Assembly: GCA_015057165.1 (NCBI GenBank)
Contig: SVEY01000004.1
Span: 76,158 to 136,158, forward strand
Direction of reading: 5' to 3'
Source: Lachnospiraceae bacterium
GTDB taxonomy: Bacteria; Bacillota; Clostridia; Lachnospirales; Lachnospiraceae
DNA: 60,001 nt
Shown: one piece after another, positions 43,004 through 52,812 of the stretch
Position numbering within the stretch: position 1 is the first letter of the stretch
Layout of the letters: the number at the start of each line of letters is the position of its first letter
The notes under the pieces: model-generated
Seen by the model: only the letters and a program-made list of their open reading frames with translations
Databases searched by the model: none
Told to the model about the DNA's origin: nothing
Translations under genes and position numbers: made by a program

Positions 43004-46000
43004 TTACTTTATTTCACTATGGAATTCCTGAAGTGACTTAACAGATTCTTCTGTATTAGTCTTGATATAGTGGATTCCCTGGGCCGTAGCTCTTGCTGCT
43101 GCCATAGTTGTCATATAAGGTACTTGTGCTTTGATAGCAGCCTTTCTAAGGTAACTATCATCATTAACACATTCCTTACCAACAGGAGTATTAACAATTA
43201 AGTCAATATCACCGTTAGTAATCATATCCTTAATATTAGGACGACCTTCATATAACTTCTTAACCTTTGTTGCAGGAATGCCTGCTTCTACAATCAAATC
43301 ATATGTACGACCTGTTCCAAGAATCTTGAAGCCATCCTCATGGAACTGCTTAGCAATCTCAACAAGCTCTGGTTTATCCTTATCATTTACAGAGATAAGA
43401 ACTGTTCCCTCAAGTGGAAGCTTAGACTGAATTGCCTCCTGAGCCTTGTAGAAAGCCTCACCATAAGATGGGCTAATTCCAAGAACTTCACCAGTTGAAC
43501 GCATCTCAGGTCCAAGTACAGGGTCAACCTCCGGGAACATATTGAATGGAAACGCTGCTTCCTTAACTCCGTAGTTAGGAATCTTCCTTTCCTTCATATC
43601 AACAATTGGTGATGGATTGCCAGTAAGCTCTGATGTAATGATATCAGTTGCAAGAGGCACCATTCTAATGTTACATACCTTAGATACAAGAGGAACTGTA
43701 CGAGACGCTCTAGGATTAGCCTCTAATACATACACCTTGCCATTCTCAATGGCATATTGCATATTCATAAGGCCTCTTACATTCATCTCAACTGCAATTC
43801 TTCTAGTATATTCTTTAATAGTCTTAACATTTTCTTCAGAAATATGAGCAGAAGGAATAATACATGCTGAGTCTCCAGAGTGAACACCCGCAAGCTCGAT
43901 ATGCTCCATAACAGCAGGAACATAAGCATTAGTTCCATCAGAGATTGCGTCAGCCTCACATTCCATAGCGTGATTCAAGAATCTATCAATAAGAATTGGT
44001 CTATCCGGCGTAACTCCAACGGCCGCATTCATATATTCAACGAGTGTAGGCTCGTCATATACAACTTCCATTCCACGACCACCAAGAACATATGAAGGTC
44101 TAACCATAACTGGATAACCTATTCTATTAGCAATTTCCTTAGCTTCATCTACATCAACTGCCATTCCAGATTCAGGCATTGGGATTTCCAGCTTATCCAT
44201 CATAGCTCTAAACTGATCTCTATCTTCTGCAAGATCAATAACTGCAGGAGAAGTACCAAGAACCTTAACACCATTTTCTTCAAGCTGTGCAGCTAAGTTA
44301 AGCGGTGTCTGACCGCCAAACTGTGCAATAACACCAAGTGGTTTCTCTTTATTGTAAATGCTAAGAACATCCTCTAATGTAAGTGGCTCAAAGTAAAGCT
44401 TATCAGATGTATCATAGTCAGTTGATACAGTCTCTGGGTTACAGTTAACAATAATTGTCTCAAATCCAAGCTTCTTAAGAGCTTTTGCTGCATGAACACA
44501 ACAATAGTCAAACTCAATACCCTGACCAATTCTGTTAGGACCACCACCAAGAATCATAATCTTCTTGTTATCTGATACTACATCCTTGTCCTTGGCATTA
44601 TATGTAGAATAATAATAAGCTGCATCCTTTGTTCCGCTAACATGAACACCTTCCCAGGCTTCTTCTACACCAAGTTCAATTCTCTTATTTCTCACCTTGG
44701 CTTCATCAACATCTAGAATCTGGCTTAAGTATTTATCAGAGAAACCATCCTTCTTAGCTTTGATTAGAAGTTCATCACTTGGAAGAGAGCCCTTAGACTT
44801 AGCTAATTCTTCCTCTTCTTCTACAAGTTCCTTCATCTGTTCTATGAAATATGTCTTAACCTTGGTAATCTCGAATATCTCATCAACTGTAGCTCCTTTT
44901 CTAAGGGCTTCATACATAATGAAGTGTCTCTCAGAAGAAGGTGTAATTAACATATGTAGTAATTCTTCTTTAGACTTAGAATCAAAATCCTTAGCGTGGC
45001 CAAGGCCATATCTTCCAATCTCAAGGGAACGAATAGCCTTCTGGAAAGCTTCCTTGTATGTCTTACCAATAGACATAACTTCTCCAACAGCCTTCATCTG
45101 TGTACCTAGCTTGTCTTCAACACCTTTAAACTTCTCAAATGCCCAACGTGCAAACTTAATAACAACATAGTCTCCGTCAGGAACGTATTTATCTAATGTT
45201 CCGTACTTTCCACACTCTATGTCCTTAAGTGTAAGGCCGCATGCAAGCATAGCTGATACAAGAGCAATTGGAAATCCAGTTGCTTTAGAAGCAAGTGCTG
45301 ATGAACGACTTGTTCTAGGGTTAATCTCGATAACAACAATTCTATCTGATACAGGATCGTGGGCAAACTGTACATTTGTTCCACCAATAACCTGAACCTT
45401 ATCTACAATCTTATATGCCTGCTCCTGTAATCTCTTCTGAACTTCTTCAGAAATTGTAAGCATCGGAGCTGAACAGAAGGAATCTCCTGTATGAACGCCA
45501 AGGGGATCTATATTCTCAATAAAGCAAACAGTAATCATATTGCCTTCAGAATCACGAACAACTTCTAGCTCTAACTCTTCCCATCCAAGGATAGACTCTT
45601 CTACAAGAACCTGACCTACAAGTGAAGCCTGAAGACCTCTCTTACATACAACCTGTAATTCTTCCTTGTTGTATACAAGACCGCCACCAGCGCCTCCCAT
45701 TGTATAGGCAGGACGAAGAACAACAGGATATCCTAGTTCATCAGCAATTGATAATGCTTCATCAACAGAATACGCAACCTGTGAGCGAGCCATTTCTATT
45801 CCAAGAGAATTCATTGTCTCCTTGAACTCGATTCTGTCTTCACCACGCTCAATGGCATCAACTTGAACTCCTATAACCTTTACATTATATTTATCAAGGA
45901 CACCTGCTTTATTTAATTCTGAACATAAATTAAGTCCTGATTGTCCTCCCAAATTAGGAAGTAAAGCATCCGGACGTTCTTTGGCAATAATTTGCTCTAA

Positions 46001-46219
46001 TCTATCTACATTTAAAGGCTCAATATATGTAACATCAGCTGTTTCTGGATCTGTCATAATTGTTGCAGGGTTAGAATTAACTAGCACAATCTCATATCCA
46101 AGCTTCTTAAGAGCTTTACAAGCTTGAGTACCAGAATAATCAAATTCGCAAGCCTGACCAATTATAATAGGACCAGAACCAATTATAAGAACTTTATTAA
46201 TATCTTCGCGTTTTGGCAT
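43004..46219 (-). CDS. carB: Carbamoyl-phosphate synthase large subunit
   Basis: Makes carbamoyl phosphate from bicarbonate, ammonia and two ATP for arginine and pyrimidine synthesis. The 1071-residue chain has two ATP-grasp halves (first: IGSGPIIIGQACEFDYSGTQ; VLRPAYTMGGAGGG; second: LGGGPNRIGQGIEFDYCCVH; VRPSYVLGGRGMEVV) and a C-terminal MGS-like allosteric domain (FKILGTGRTYDLIVEAG). The small subunit gene carA is not adjacent and must lie elsewhere. It forms a single-gene leftward unit with its own terminator. Confidence 0.97.
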   Translation of the reverse strand: MPKREDINKVLIIGSGPIIIGQACEFDYSGTQACKALKKLGYEIVLVNSNPATIMTDPETADVTYIEPLNVDRLEQIIAKERPDALLPNLGGQSGLNLCSELNKAGVLDKYNVKVIGVQVDAIERGEDRIEFKETMNSLGIEMARSQVAYSVDEALSIADELGYPVVLRPAYTMGGAGGGLVYNKEELQVVCKRGLQASLVGQVLVEESILGWEELELEVVRDSEGNMITVCFIENIDPLGVHTGDSFCSAPMLTISEEVQKRLQEQAYKIVDKVQVIGGTNVQFAHDPVSDRIVVIEINPRTSRSSALASKATGFPIALVSAMLACGLTLKDIECGKYGTLDKYVPDGDYVVIKFARWAFEKFKGVEDKLGTQMKAVGEVMSIGKTYKEAFQKAIRSLEIGRYGLGHAKDFDSKSKEELLHMLITPSSERHFIMYEALRKGATVDEIFEITKVKTYFIEQMKELVEEEEELAKSKGSLPSDELLIKAKKDGFSDKYLSQILDVDEAKVRNKRIELGVEEAWEGVHVSGTKDAAYYYSTYNAKDKDVVSDNKKIMILGGGPNRIGQGIEFDYCCVHAAKALKKLGFETIIVNCNPETVSTDYDTSDKLYFEPLTLEDVLSIYNKEKPLGVIAQFGGQTPLNLAAQLEENGVKVLGTSPAVIDLAEDRDQFRAMMDKLEIPMPESGMAVDVDEAKEIANRIGYPVMVRPSYVLGGRGMEVVYDEPTLVEYMNAAVGVTPDRPILIDRFLNHAMECEADAISDGTNAYVPAVMEHIELAGVHSGDSACIIPSAHISEENVKTIKEYTRRIAVEMNVRGLMNMQYAIENGKVYVLEANPRASRTVPLVSKVCNIRMVPLATDIITSELTGNPSPIVDMKERKIPNYGVKEAAFPFNMFPEVDPVLGPEMRSTGEVLGISPSYGEAFYKAQEAIQSKLPLEGTVLISVNDKDKPELVEIAKQFHEDGFKILGTGRTYDLIVEAGIPATKVKKLYEGRPNIKDMITNGDIDLIVNTPVGKECVNDDSYLRKAAIKAQVPYMTTMAAARATAQGIHYIKTNTEESVKSLQEFHSEIK

Positions 46220-46388
46220 AATATATCTCCTTCTTCTTTTTTACTCTATCATATCTATTATAGAGATATTGCACTTTAGATACAAGTATTTTTTGAAGTT
46301 CATTTGGGTGACATGGATTATATCTTTTGTTAAACCAAAGGTGCCTGCCAAATTCTATGTGATAAACTGCATTATTGAAAAAACGTAT

Positions 46389-46434
46389 GTCAACTAATTA
46401 ATAAGTTGACGCAATTTGCCATAAGCTATATAAT
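46389..46434 (+). promoter_or_regulatory. Consensus promoter with inverted-repeat operator for the HipA-like unit
   Basis: TTGACG (46406-46411) and TATAAT (46429-46434) are 17 bp apart. The inverted repeat GTCAACT-N8-AGTTGAC (46389-46410) runs through the -35 element, a typical repressor position. The kinase gene 60 bp downstream carries its own HTH, so self-repression is likely. Confidence 0.75.
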
Positions 46435-46493
46435 ACAAATAAATCTTAATTTATTGCGGTTCATATATAAATATTTGTACAAGGAGATGGCAT

Positions 46494-47765
46494 ATGGCTA
46501 ACAATCGTAATGCAGGAAGAAAGCCTAAGATAAACGCCGAACAATTAGATGAGATTATCAAACGGCATAAAGATGGCGAGACAATATCTAGTCTTGCACT
46601 GGAAGCTGGTGTCTCTAAGCAAGCCTTAAGCAAAAGGATAAAAAATAAGAATGCTAATAAAGAGGCTACTCTTGATTACTATATCGACGGCCAATTATGT
46701 ACGAGAATATTCTTAGACACTAGCAAGCACTTAGTCAGAATCGTAAATTATGCTTCTAAGTTATCAATGTGCGCCTTTGGATATTTAGAAAGTCCTAATT
46801 GGTCAGACTTACAGAATTTTCTTGATGAATACTACGAGATGGCAAAAGGAATCAAATCGTCTAATCAATATATCATGAAGGATTCTTTAGGTAATATCGA
46901 TATACTTAAGGAAAATACAATATTTGACAAGTACGCTATCCTCTCAAAAGATAAAGATCATATTCCGAATTTCTATTTTTCGAAGAAAAATAAAGTACTT
47001 ACTAGAACTGATACTAATGGATATCAATTAAAAGGAATAACGCATAATCGTCGTTATTTCGTTAAATCACAAGCCATTATATCAGGCGTAGCACTAAGAG
47101 ACTACCTTGTGGAGATTATTGCAAGTAATATCTGTAATCAGCTTTCTATTCCTTGTGTCCAACAGAGACAATGTAGCTTCGTATACGAAGGACAAAGCTA
47201 TGATGGAGTTTATTCTGAGAATTTTGAATTAGATGGATATACATTTATATCATTCGAAAGATTACTTAACCGACAAGGTCTCTCAACGAAAGACGAAGAT
47301 TTTATAGCCTTAGATTCAATATCCAAACTTAAATGGTGCGCAAATCAATTATCTATAATTGGAAAACTTGAATACAAAGAAACCCTTAAGTATATGCTAG
47401 ATCTTGCAATTATAGATTGTCTCGTTGGAAATGTAGACAGACACACGAAAAACTTCGGACTATTCTTCAATGCTTACAGTGGAAAGTACGAGACACCTCT
47501 TGTATTTGACAATGGCATGGGACTATTTGAGAATGATTATTATAGAGACAGCTATAATACATTTGATGAGGCTATGAGAAATGTATATGTGGCGCCTTAC
47601 GGCGAAGATCCTTTTGATATGATTGAGATGCTTAATAAGGAATTTGATTTGCTTAACATATATACGACAATAAGAGATATCAAATACCAGGATATTCTCT
47701 CAACAGAACACGCCTTAGAATATGAAAGGAGAATGTTAGAATATGTCAGAACCAAGATTCATTAA
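46494..47765 (+). CDS. HTH-HipA-like Ser/Thr kinase fusion
   Basis: A 423-residue protein. Residues 8-52 are a resolvase-type HTH (AGRKPKINAEQLDEIIKRHK, SSLALEAGVSKQALSKRIKN). The remainder has a HipA/CtkA-like kinase core: YFVKSQAIISGVALRDYLVE (probable Lys and helix-C Glu), catalytic loop CLVGNVDRHTKNFGLFF (N313, D315, H317) and metal-binding LVFDNGMGLF (D339). The HipA N-terminal subdomain is absent or replaced. AAGGAG stands seven bases before the ATG. The next gene overlaps by 23 bp. In HipBA the regulator and kinase are separate; here the DNA-binding part is in the same chain. Confidence 0.8.
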   Translation: MANNRNAGRKPKINAEQLDEIIKRHKDGETISSLALEAGVSKQALSKRIKNKNANKEATLDYYIDGQLCTRIFLDTSKHLVRIVNYASKLSMCAFGYLESPNWSDLQNFLDEYYEMAKGIKSSNQYIMKDSLGNIDILKENTIFDKYAILSKDKDHIPNFYFSKKNKVLTRTDTNGYQLKGITHNRRYFVKSQAIISGVALRDYLVEIIASNICNQLSIPCVQQRQCSFVYEGQSYDGVYSENFELDGYTFISFERLLNRQGLSTKDEDFIALDSISKLKWCANQLSIIGKLEYKETLKYMLDLAIIDCLVGNVDRHTKNFGLFFNAYSGKYETPLVFDNGMGLFENDYYRDSYNTFDEAMRNVYVAPYGEDPFDMIEMLNKEFDLLNIYTTIRDIKYQDILSTEHALEYERRMLEYVRTKIH

Positions 47766-48108
47766 TAATCTAAAGGGAACTCTATACTATTTAGAAACGC
47801 CACTACTTGACTTTACAATCAAGAATCGGCAACTAGTTCAATATAATGATTTGAATAATATGAAGCTTTTTCCGCCAGAACTCGCTCTATATGGCATTTC
47901 CTATGGAAATATCAATGAATTCTTCCTACGTCGTACCATGGAGGAAGGCTGTATGTTATACAAGAAGCATCTTCGTGCTATTGGAATGGATTCATTCAAT
48001 TTTGACGAATATATAAAGAGAAACAACGGCAATAATAACCTTGACAATTATTGGGTTAAATTTGAAAATTATGGCGCCAAGAATTTCGCGATGCTTACCC
48101 AAAGTTAA
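47743..48108 (+). CDS. Small protein overlapping the HipA-like kinase gene
   Basis: Not recognised. The 121-residue soluble protein opens MSEPRFINNLKGTLYYLETP and contains ELALYGISYGNINEFFLRRT, somewhat like the short N-terminal part of HipA-type proteins, and a Asn-rich segment (RNNGNNNLDNYW). AAGGAG lies inside the kinase gene before its ATG. Constant overlap with the kinase suggests it is the kinase's partner, target or antitoxin; that is inference. Confidence 0.65.
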   Translation: MSEPRFINNLKGTLYYLETPLLDFTIKNRQLVQYNDLNNMKLFPPELALYGISYGNINEFFLRRTMEEGCMLYKKHLRAIGMDSFNFDEYIKRNNGNNNLDNYWVKFENYGAKNFAMLTQS

Positions 48109-48189
48109 AATAGACCACGATAAAAAGATTTAAATCCAAATGTCTCAGCAACGATTTCCATATAGTAATCTAAAATACTCCCCCATATG

Positions 48190-49641
48190 TTAACGATAGC
48201 ATTTGTACAATGTGTAAGGTAATAAATCTTTGTAAGCAGGAAGAGTTCCCTCGCCCCTATCTTCTATCTTGAATCCTTTTGAAGCCAGATAATCTAATAT
48301 GCTGGTGTCGTCTTCTTTAAGTATTACCCACACAGTTTTATCTTCAGGAATATTTATCTCTTTTTGAACATCTATATTAGGTGATAGTTCATGCCATTCT
48401 TTGAATTTCTCTGCCGAAAGATACTCCTCTGTAATAACAGCTTCATTATTAGGCTCATATACCGACAAGACAGACAAGGAATGAGCGTTATCGTGGAAGA
48501 TAATATCATCATCCTTTACTTCAGTTTTCATTGAATCATATATTGTGGAATTCTTATCTATATATTTCCATTTAAACTCTCCATAGTAGTTATATATCAA
48601 TAATAGAACACCAATAATTGCTGTAGCTACATATATCTTATTGTTCTCTTCTCCAAGAAATGTGAATAACACAAATAACCATAGACAAGGGAGAACAACG
48701 GTAATATATCGCTGTATAAATACAGGCGTAATAATTATGGACAACATAACTCCACCTAATATATAGCCAAAGAATATACACAAATTATTTATAGCGAATC
48801 CAGCAGTCTTAATCTTCTTTCTTCTAATTATTAGTAAAACAATAGCAACACATACTATAGCAGCATAAACAATAGCAAAAAAGCCAGGAAAATCGCCAAA
48901 TACAAATTCTGCATATTTGCCCAAATCAGAAAGAGCAAATGCCTCTATCCAGTAATCTTCTCTTACACTTTCTAATTGACTAAAAAATACAGTTAGCCAA
49001 GGAATATATAATACAACTGTACCAACATTTGCAATAAGCCATTTTACAAATCTTTTTCGCACATCAACTTTTGTAATGATAATGTTAATAATAAGACATA
49101 GAGAAACTATCATTACAGCCATTCCAGCAAAGTAATGAGTGTATGCAGCCAAAGCATTAACTATACAGAATAAAACCCAGAAAACATTATTATCTTTTCT
49201 CGCCAACTTATAGGAAATAATGACGCTGCATACAATAAATAACTGACACCAAGAGTACATTCTAATCTCTGTGGAATAGATAAGAATACTTGGTGCAGCG
49301 CACATTATAACCATAGATAGGATACCAGCTTTAGGATTTATCTCCTTAGTGGTAAATAAACCGACTATAAGTATCATTACAAGGAACGGAATAATTGATG
49401 CAATATGATACACAATCATATGTTTTCCTGCAACAGAAACAAATAATTTCAATATAAAATAGTATAAAGGCGGATGAACATCTGTAGACGTAAAGTGTAT
49501 TATTTCATCAAGAGAATGGTCCATCATGTGGATAGAAAATGACTCATCAAGCCATATTTCTTCACTAAAACCCAATATCACTATTAATACTGCAAGAATA
49601 ATATATACAATTATGAATCCAATCTTAGTCTTCTTATCCAT
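48190..49641 (-). CDS. GT39-like (GT-C) membrane glycosyltransferase
   Basis: A 483-residue protein with about ten to eleven helices. The first external loop carries EEIWLDESFSIHMMDHSLDE and STDVHPPLYYFILKLF, the D-E and H-P-P-L-Y-Y motifs of PMT/ArnT-like enzymes that use polyprenyl-phosphate sugars. A soluble C-terminal domain (about 385-483) follows. It is 2 bp after the metal-permease stop, closing the long leftward run that includes the importer. Sugar and acceptor are unknown. Confidence 0.82.
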   Translation of the reverse strand: MDKKTKIGFIIVYIILAVLIVILGFSEEIWLDESFSIHMMDHSLDEIIHFTSTDVHPPLYYFILKLFVSVAGKHMIVYHIASIIPFLVMILIVGLFTTKEINPKAGILSMVIMCAAPSILIYSTEIRMYSWCQLFIVCSVIISYKLARKDNNVFWVLFCIVNALAAYTHYFAGMAVMIVSLCLIINIIITKVDVRKRFVKWLIANVGTVVLYIPWLTVFFSQLESVREDYWIEAFALSDLGKYAEFVFGDFPGFFAIVYAAIVCVAIVLLIIRRKKIKTAGFAINNLCIFFGYILGGVMLSIIITPVFIQRYITVVLPCLWLFVLFTFLGEENNKIYVATAIIGVLLLIYNYYGEFKWKYIDKNSTIYDSMKTEVKDDDIIFHDNAHSLSVLSVYEPNNEAVITEEYLSAEKFKEWHELSPNIDVQKEINIPEDKTVWVILKEDDTSILDYLASKGFKIEDRGEGTLPAYKDLLPYTLYKCYR

Positions 49642-49643
49642 TA

Positions 49644-50462
49644 TTAACCTTTCTGGTATTTGATAGCGTAAATATATGTTGCAAAGTATATAACGGCAGC
49701 TACAATTACAATAACCGGGCCTGTTGCAATATTAACAAAGTATGAAATAAATAGTCCAAGCAGTCCCGAGAAAAGTGAGAATACTATTGCATAAACTGTA
49801 TATTCTCTCATATTCACAGAAATGTTACGACTACTTGCAGCAGGTAATATCAAAAGTGCGTTGATTAGCAGGAGGCCCACCCATCTTATTGATAGCATTA
49901 CAGTTATAGCAATTATAACAGCAAATACATCTTCTATAAGCTGCACATTTATTCTATGGCTTCTAGCAACAGTAGGATTAATACTAATAGCATTTAACTT
50001 ATTAATAGCAATACAGAAAAATACTATAACAACGACAAATATTATAAGTAGATATAATATTTCCATTCTAGAAATGCTTAATATGTCACCCACAAGAAGC
50101 GAGGAATATTCACTAAAATTCCCTCCAAAAGAAAGGACGGCAAGACCAATTGCAGTTGCCACACTTGCAAATACTGAAATAATAGTATCAACATTTTCAG
50201 GATTGCGCTTCTTAATATGATTAAGAAGAATCGCAAATATAACTGCAAATATAACCATAGATATAGTTGTATTAACAATACCACAAATAACACCAACTGC
50301 AATACCTGTAAAAGCACTATGTCCAAGTGCATCAGAGAAAAATGCCATTCTCTTCTGTACTATCATTGTTCCAAGAAGCGCAAATAATGGTCCTATTATA
50401 AGTATTGCAAGAAGTGCATTAATCATAAAATCATAGGAGAATAAACTTACAAAACTACTCAT
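49644..50462 (-). CDS. Metal ABC transporter permease (ZnuB/MntB family)
   Basis: A 272-residue ABC-3 permease with about eight helices (GPLFALLGTMIVQKRMAFFS, DALGHSAFTGIAVGV, VGLLLINALLILPAASSRNI). The last motif is the ABC-3 signature region that contacts the ATPase. The start is the ATG at 50462 with GGAGGT five bases upstream; it overlaps the ATPase gene end by eight bases. The substrate is zinc, manganese or a related ion. Confidence 0.9.
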   Translation of the reverse strand: MSSFVSLFSYDFMINALLAILIIGPLFALLGTMIVQKRMAFFSDALGHSAFTGIAVGVICGIVNTTISMVIFAVIFAILLNHIKKRNPENVDTIISVFASVATAIGLAVLSFGGNFSEYSSLLVGDILSISRMEILYLLIIFVVVIVFFCIAINKLNAISINPTVARSHRINVQLIEDVFAVIIAITVMLSIRWVGLLLINALLILPAASSRNISVNMREYTVYAIVFSLFSGLLGLFISYFVNIATGPVIVIVAAVIYFATYIYAIKYQKG

Positions 50463-51318
50463 GCTTACCTCCTTTATAGGATGCATCAAAAGGTTCTTCC
50501 TTTACAATGCTCTTAGATTCTTTTTTCATAGAATCATCTATTCCAGAATCACTTATAACACCAATATCATCAAATTTAAATCCGCCAAAAGTATCGTCAA
50601 AAGATTTTGTTTTGTATACTTCATGGGGACTTCCAGCAGCAATAACACTTTTATCAAGAAGAAGAACATTATCAGCATATTTATATACATACTCCAAGTC
50701 ATGACTGACAATCAGTATTGCCATATCATAGTTTTCCTTTAAGAACTTCATCTTCTCATAGAATAATCTCATACCACTGCTATCAATCCCTGAAACAGGC
50801 TCATCAAGTATTATTAACTTAGGCTCATCATAAATTGCCATAGAAAGAAGGACACGCTGAAGCTGGCCACCGGAAAGCGTTCCAATAGGCTTATCTATTA
50901 AATCTTCTGCATCAAACACCGATAAGGCTTTAAGTATCTTCTCATTAATCTTCTTACTTCTGAAAAGCACAGGCATATCAAAACAAAAGCTTGTAAATAA
51001 ATCATATACTGACATAGGGATAGATTTGTCAATATTAAGATTCTGAGGAACATATCCTATTTTAAGATTCTTCTTACTTCCACTTTCAGTATTCCTATAT
51101 TCAATTTGCCCTGTGTGCTTAACTTCACCCAGAAGCGCCTTTACAAATGTGGATTTGCCCCCTCCGTTTTTTCCAATAATGGCAGTTATTGTGCCACAAT
51201 GTACATGGAGATTAATACCAGAAAGGACAATATTATCACCGAAACGAACGCCCAAATCTTTAACTTTAATACAGCATAATCCACAGGCTTGTTTTTTTAT
51301 CTTAGTAAATCTCGTCAC
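50455..51318 (-). CDS. Metal ABC transporter ATP-binding protein (ZnuC/MntA family)
   Basis: A 287-residue ATPase: Walker A GKNGGGKST, signature LSGGQLQRVLL, Walker B LIILDEPVSGID and switch His in IVSHDLEYV. The GTG start at 51318 overlaps the TGA of the binding-protein gene. A C-terminal 45-residue polar extension follows the fold. It energises the adjacent permease. Confidence 0.93.
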   Translation of the reverse strand: MTRFTKIKKQACGLCCIKVKDLGVRFGDNIVLSGINLHVHCGTITAIIGKNGGGKSTFVKALLGEVKHTGQIEYRNTESGSKKNLKIGYVPQNLNIDKSIPMSVYDLFTSFCFDMPVLFRSKKINEKILKALSVFDAEDLIDKPIGTLSGGQLQRVLLSMAIYDEPKLIILDEPVSGIDSSGMRLFYEKMKFLKENYDMAILIVSHDLEYVYKYADNVLLLDKSVIAAGSPHEVYKTKSFDDTFGGFKFDDIGVISDSGIDDSMKKESKSIVKEEPFDASYKGGKHE

Positions 51319-52211
51319 TTTAGTGCCCCTTTCAGTAACTCGATATTAGACTTCATACCATTAATATATGCATCCTTATCATAGTCGCCACGAATAATAG
51401 TATTAAGATAAATAGTCTTTGCACCTGTCTCTTTCATAACAGCATTCGCCATTTTCTCGCCATATTCTTTCTCAGCAATTATTAATGGTACATTCTTACT
51501 TTTTATAATATCAATTGTACTTGCTAATTCCCCCGCACTAATATCCTTTTCTTCATCCAAATCAAGAACCCCTACGATTTCAAGTCCAAAATCATCTGCT
51601 AGATACTCATAAGCTTCTGAAAATAACATAACGTTATTTCCCTTTAATGAATCATCTTCTGTATTCAGAATTTCATTTAATTTATCAATATATTTTGCAG
51701 AATTTTCCTGATATATAGAAGCATTTTCAGGATTAGCCTCACACAATCCTTTAGTAATATTCTCCACCTGTTGTATATGATTCTTAATGCTCATCCACAC
51801 ATGTGCATTATCGTCTTCTATTTCAATTCCCTGTGATGAATCTATGACCGTCAACTTAGGATATTTTGCTACAACATCACTAAGAAACTCCTCCATTCCA
51901 CCTCCATTAACAACAAACACGTCCGCTGTAGATAGAAGTTTCATATCTTCAGTTGTAAGCTGATAATCATGAAGACATCCTGTCTTAGGTTCAGACAGAT
52001 TTTTCAGATTTACATCTGCGCCATCCACTATATTCATAGTAGCAATATACATTGGATAAAAAGATGTAACAATTGTAAATTTTTCTTCATTTCCTTCCTT
52101 TTCTTCATTTGTCTTAGTCGTATTAATGCTTATTGCAATTATTGCAACCCCTATGGCTGTTAGAATCAGCAGCATAATTACAACAAATATTATTTTCTTA
52201 GATTTATTCAT
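51315..52211 (-). CDS. Metal ABC transporter substrate-binding protein (ZnuA-like)
   Basis: A 298-residue cluster A-I binding protein held by an N-terminal helix (about 7-29) without a lipobox Cys. Predicted metal ligands are H81 (GCLHDYQ) and H137 (DDNAHVWMS). The position of the third conserved His, normally in F-H-D-A-x-x-Y-F, reads FSEAYEYLADDFGLE, so Ser replaces it with a neighbouring Glu. The last acidic ligand is near IIAEKEYGEK. There is no His-rich loop. The ATG overlaps the engB stop. Confidence 0.85.
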   Translation of the reverse strand: MNKSKKIIFVVIMLLILTAIGVAIIAISINTTKTNEEKEGNEEKFTIVTSFYPMYIATMNIVDGADVNLKNLSEPKTGCLHDYQLTTEDMKLLSTADVFVVNGGGMEEFLSDVVAKYPKLTVIDSSQGIEIEDDNAHVWMSIKNHIQQVENITKGLCEANPENASIYQENSAKYIDKLNEILNTEDDSLKGNNVMLFSEAYEYLADDFGLEIVGVLDLDEEKDISAGELASTIDIIKSKNVPLIIAEKEYGEKMANAVMKETGAKTIYLNTIIRGDYDKDAYINGMKSNIELLKGALK

Positions 52212-52812
52212 TTATATTCCTCTTATTGTTTTCCAACACCTGATCACAGAAATCAAGAATAATATCCCTTCCAGCTTTTGTTTTAGAAGAGAATGGCACA
52301 ATAATGGTTTCAGAAGACGCTCCAAGCCCCTCTCTTACCTGCTTAATATGCTTATCAACCTGACTTCTCTTAAGCTTATCTGACTTAGTTGCGATAATTA
52401 CTGGATCAAAGCCCATATATTCAATCCACTCAAACATTTGCTTATCATTTGCTGAAGGTTTGTGACGAATATCTATTAACAAGAAAACAACAGAAAGCAT
52501 TTTAGAAGAATTTAAATAATCCTCAATCATTTCTCCCCAACGCTTCTTCTCTTCCTCAGATACCTTGGCAAATCCATAGCCTGGCAAATCCACAAAATAA
52601 ATCTCTTTATTAATATTGTAAAAATTAATTGTCTGTGTCTTTCCCGGCTGTGAAGATGTTCTTGCTAAGGATTTACGATTCATAAGACAATTAATAAGCG
52701 AGCTCTTTCCAACATTAGATTTCCCTGCAAAAGCTAGCTCTGGCAGGGAATTAGAAGGGAGCTTGCTAGTTGGTCCACATACTAATTCAAGCTCAACATT
52801 TTTTATTTTCAT
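52204..52812 (-). CDS. engB: Ribosome biogenesis GTPase EngB/YsxC
   Basis: A 202-residue GTPase needed for large-subunit assembly. G1 AFAGKSNVGKSSLIN, G3 VDLPGYGFA, G4 IIATKSDKLK and G5 VPFSSKTKAG are all present. The ATG shares a base with the clpX stop (TAATG), so translation is coupled. In many Firmicutes lon stands between clpX and engB; here it does not. Confidence 0.95.
   Translation of the reverse strand: MKIKNVELELVCGPTSKLPSNSLPELAFAGKSNVGKSSLINCLMNRKSLARTSSQPGKTQTINFYNINKEIYFVDLPGYGFAKVSEEEKKRWGEMIEDYLNSSKMLSVVFLLIDIRHKPSANDKQMFEWIEYMGFDPVIIATKSDKLKRSQVDKHIKQVREGLGASSETIIVPFSSKTKAGRDIILDFCDQVLENNKRNINE

Noticed and set aside
46220-46388. Riboswitch or attenuator upstream of carB
   Set aside because: The leader of carB shows no paired elements, PyrR-type anti-terminator or T-box that I can recognise.
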